The notes under the pieces were generated by a model. It saw only the letters and a list, made by a program, of their open reading frames with translations, did no database searches and had not been told where the DNA came from. A stretch of DNA of 64,000 nucleotides, from NCBI RefSeq assembly GCF_009720725.1, contig NZ_WNKT01000011.1, positions 1-64,000 on the forward strand, written 5' to 3'. Position 1 is the first letter of the stretch. The number at the start of each line of letters is the position of its first letter. A program made the position numbers and the translations under genes. Source of the DNA: Allochromatium palmeri (GTDB taxonomy: Bacteria; Pseudomonadota; Gammaproteobacteria; Chromatiales; Chromatiaceae). Positions 62,973-64,000 of this stretch are shown here, one piece after another.

Positions 62973-63078
62973 GGAAACCTGTTCTCGTTGAAGCGACGTT
63001 CCACCAGGTGGGGTTCGCGAGCGGTACCGGGACGCGGTCGCGGATCGGAGAACGTCGGAATGGTGAGTATGCTGACAG

Positions 63079-63106
63079 GATCGGGGCCGAGACCAGCCTC
63101 TTCAAC
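63079..63106 (-). promoter_or_regulatory. Heat-shock (sigma-32-like) promoter candidate for lon
   Basis: On the minus strand GTTGAA (63101-63106), 14 bases of spacer and CCCCGATC (63079-63086) approximate CTTGAA-N13-15-CCCCATNT. It lies about 107 bp before the lon start. Mismatches keep confidence modest. Confidence 0.4.
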
Positions 63107-63219
63107 GCCTGCGGACCAAGTCCGATTGTCTGGCAGGGTGATGGCCGGGTAGCGTTCGGCCTTGCGCAATCCGGCGGACGTGGCATCGCCGTGATGTCTG
63201 AACCACGCATCCACCGCGT

Positions 63220-63242
63220 CTGGCACCCTCGTGTGGTGCCAG
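63220..63242 (-). terminator. Hairpin after clpX
   Basis: CTGGCACC / GGTGCCAG arms (8 bp, 7-base loop) 30 bp beyond the clpX stop. No T-run follows. The rest of the 299-bp clpX-lon gap appears to hold only the lon promoter. Confidence 0.5.
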
Positions 63243-63271
63243 CGCGGCGGAAACCGCGTCGAACGGAAAGA

Positions 63272-64000
63272 TCAATCAGCCGCGACGGCCTGTTTCTCGA
63301 TCCGGTCGTAGATCAGGAAGGGCTTGTTCTCGCCGGCGATGACCGAAGCATCAATCACGACCTTGCTGACGTGATCCATGGAGGGCAGATCGTACATGGT
63401 ATCGAGCAGCACCTGCTCCATGATGGTCCGCAGACCACGCGCGCCGGTCTTGCGCTCCATCGCCTTGCGGGCGATCTCGCGCTGGGCGTCGTCGCGGATC
63501 TCGATCTGCACGCCTTCCATCTCGAACAGCCGCGCATACTGCTTGACCAGCGCATGCTTGGGCTCGGTTAGGATGCGCATCAGCGCCGCCTCGTCGAGCT
63601 CCTCCAGGGTCGCCAGCACCGGCAGACGTCCGACGAACTCGGGGATGAGCCCGTAGCGGATCAGATCTTCCGGCTCGACCGCGCTCAGCAGCTCGCTGAT
63701 CTGACGATTGTCGTCCTTGCTCTGGACCTCAGCCGAAAAGCCGATACCGGTCTTCTTGGAACGGTTCTGGATCACCTTGTCGAGACCGGCGAAAGCACCG
63801 CCGACAATGAACAGAATGTTCGAGGTGTCGACCTGCAGGAACTCCTGCTGCGGATGCTTGCGCCCGCCCTGCGGCGGCACCGAGGCGACAGTGCCCTCGA
63901 TGAGCTTGAGCAGTGCCTGCTGCACGCCCTCGCCCGAGACATCGCGCGTGATCGAGGGGTTATCCGACTTGCGCGAGATCTTGTCGATTTCGTCGATATA
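63272..64000 (-). CDS. clpX: ATP-dependent Clp protease ATP-binding subunit ClpX (C-terminal part)
   Basis: Partial: the last 243 codons; the 5' end is beyond the right edge. Walker B region YIDEIDK opens the visible part, followed by [30 protein letters not shown] and the sensor-2 motif [16 protein letters not shown]. It unfolds substrates for ClpP. The clpX-lon order is standard. Confidence 0.97.
   Translation of the reverse strand, partial: YIDEIDKISRKSDNPSITRDVSGEGVQQALLKLIEGTVASVPPQGGRKHPQQEFLQVDTSNILFIVGGAFAGLDKVIQNRSKKTGIGFSAEVQSKDDNRQISELLSAVEPEDLIRYGLIPEFVGRLPVLATLEELDEAALMRILTEPKHALVKQYARLFEMEGVQIEIRDDAQREIARKAMERKTGARGLRTIMEQVLLDTMYDLPSMDHVSKVVIDASVIAGENKPFLIYDRIEKQAVAAD

Noticed and set aside
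61173-63152. 659-residue rightward open frame
   Set aside because: It is antisense to lon, with His/Leu/Asp-rich shadow composition and no recognisable fold.

Overview
The window reads as chromosome of a high-GC gammaproteobacterium, most likely a purple sulfur bacterium of the Chromatiaceae (Allochromatium/Thiocystis-like). This is inferred from gammaproteobacterial gene orders (clpX-lon-hupB-tRNA-ppiD, nrdR-ribD...ribH-nusB-thiL-pgpA, lolA-ftsK, kdsB-lpxK), lipopolysaccharide genes, a CoA-disulfide-reductase/rhodanese fusion and a Hyb-type NiFe hydrogenase beside multiheme cytochromes. No photosynthesis gene is in view, so family level is an inference. The clpX gene runs off the right edge. 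Two strong tandem promoters fire off the left edge.

Layout. 1-265: two leftward promoters of rRNA-operon type. 266-2305: a degenerate c-di-GMP receptor-like response regulator. 2406-8984: a leftward riboflavin/NusB/ThiL/PgpA operon with a CheY-like receiver gene inside it, preceded by glyA. 10.5-12 kb: a rightward lipoprotein and an alpha/beta hydrolase. 12.3-21.7 kb: a long leftward run (ankyrin lipoprotein, unknown 97-aa protein, lpxH, DUF2760/Hsp70 pair, glgA plus a GH13 enzyme, lpxK, kdsB). 22-26 kb: small membrane protein, deaminase, YceI protein and an active diguanylate cyclase.

26.2-37 kb is the most interesting part. A leftward operon encodes a heptaheme cytochrome c, a di-heme b561-type membrane protein, a 729-residue octaheme cytochrome c and a metallo-beta-lactamase protein, all start/stop coupled. 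It faces a complete rightward hybOABCD hydrogenase operon. Between them lies a near-consensus FNR site placed exactly at -41.5 from a good -10 box of the cytochrome operon. The pair looks like an anaerobically induced, quinone-linked electron-transfer module whose terminal acceptor is unknown. After it come a leftward glycosyltransferase-cobD-CobT-like operon, a persulfide/CoA-disulfide reductase, lolA, ftsK and a cold-shock gene with a long structured leader.

47.4-56.9 kb holds a YejABEF-like peptide ABC transporter whose operon is split between its two permeases by a 2.9-kb accessory island (brnTA, a DUF1640-like gene, a deleted and frameshifted MmeI-like methyltransferase, gene debris, and a vapBC pair with a palindromic operator). 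The right end is core: fabI, ppiD, tRNA-Asp, tRNA-Val, hupB, lon, clpX. I saw no CRISPR array, insertion sequence or integrase.
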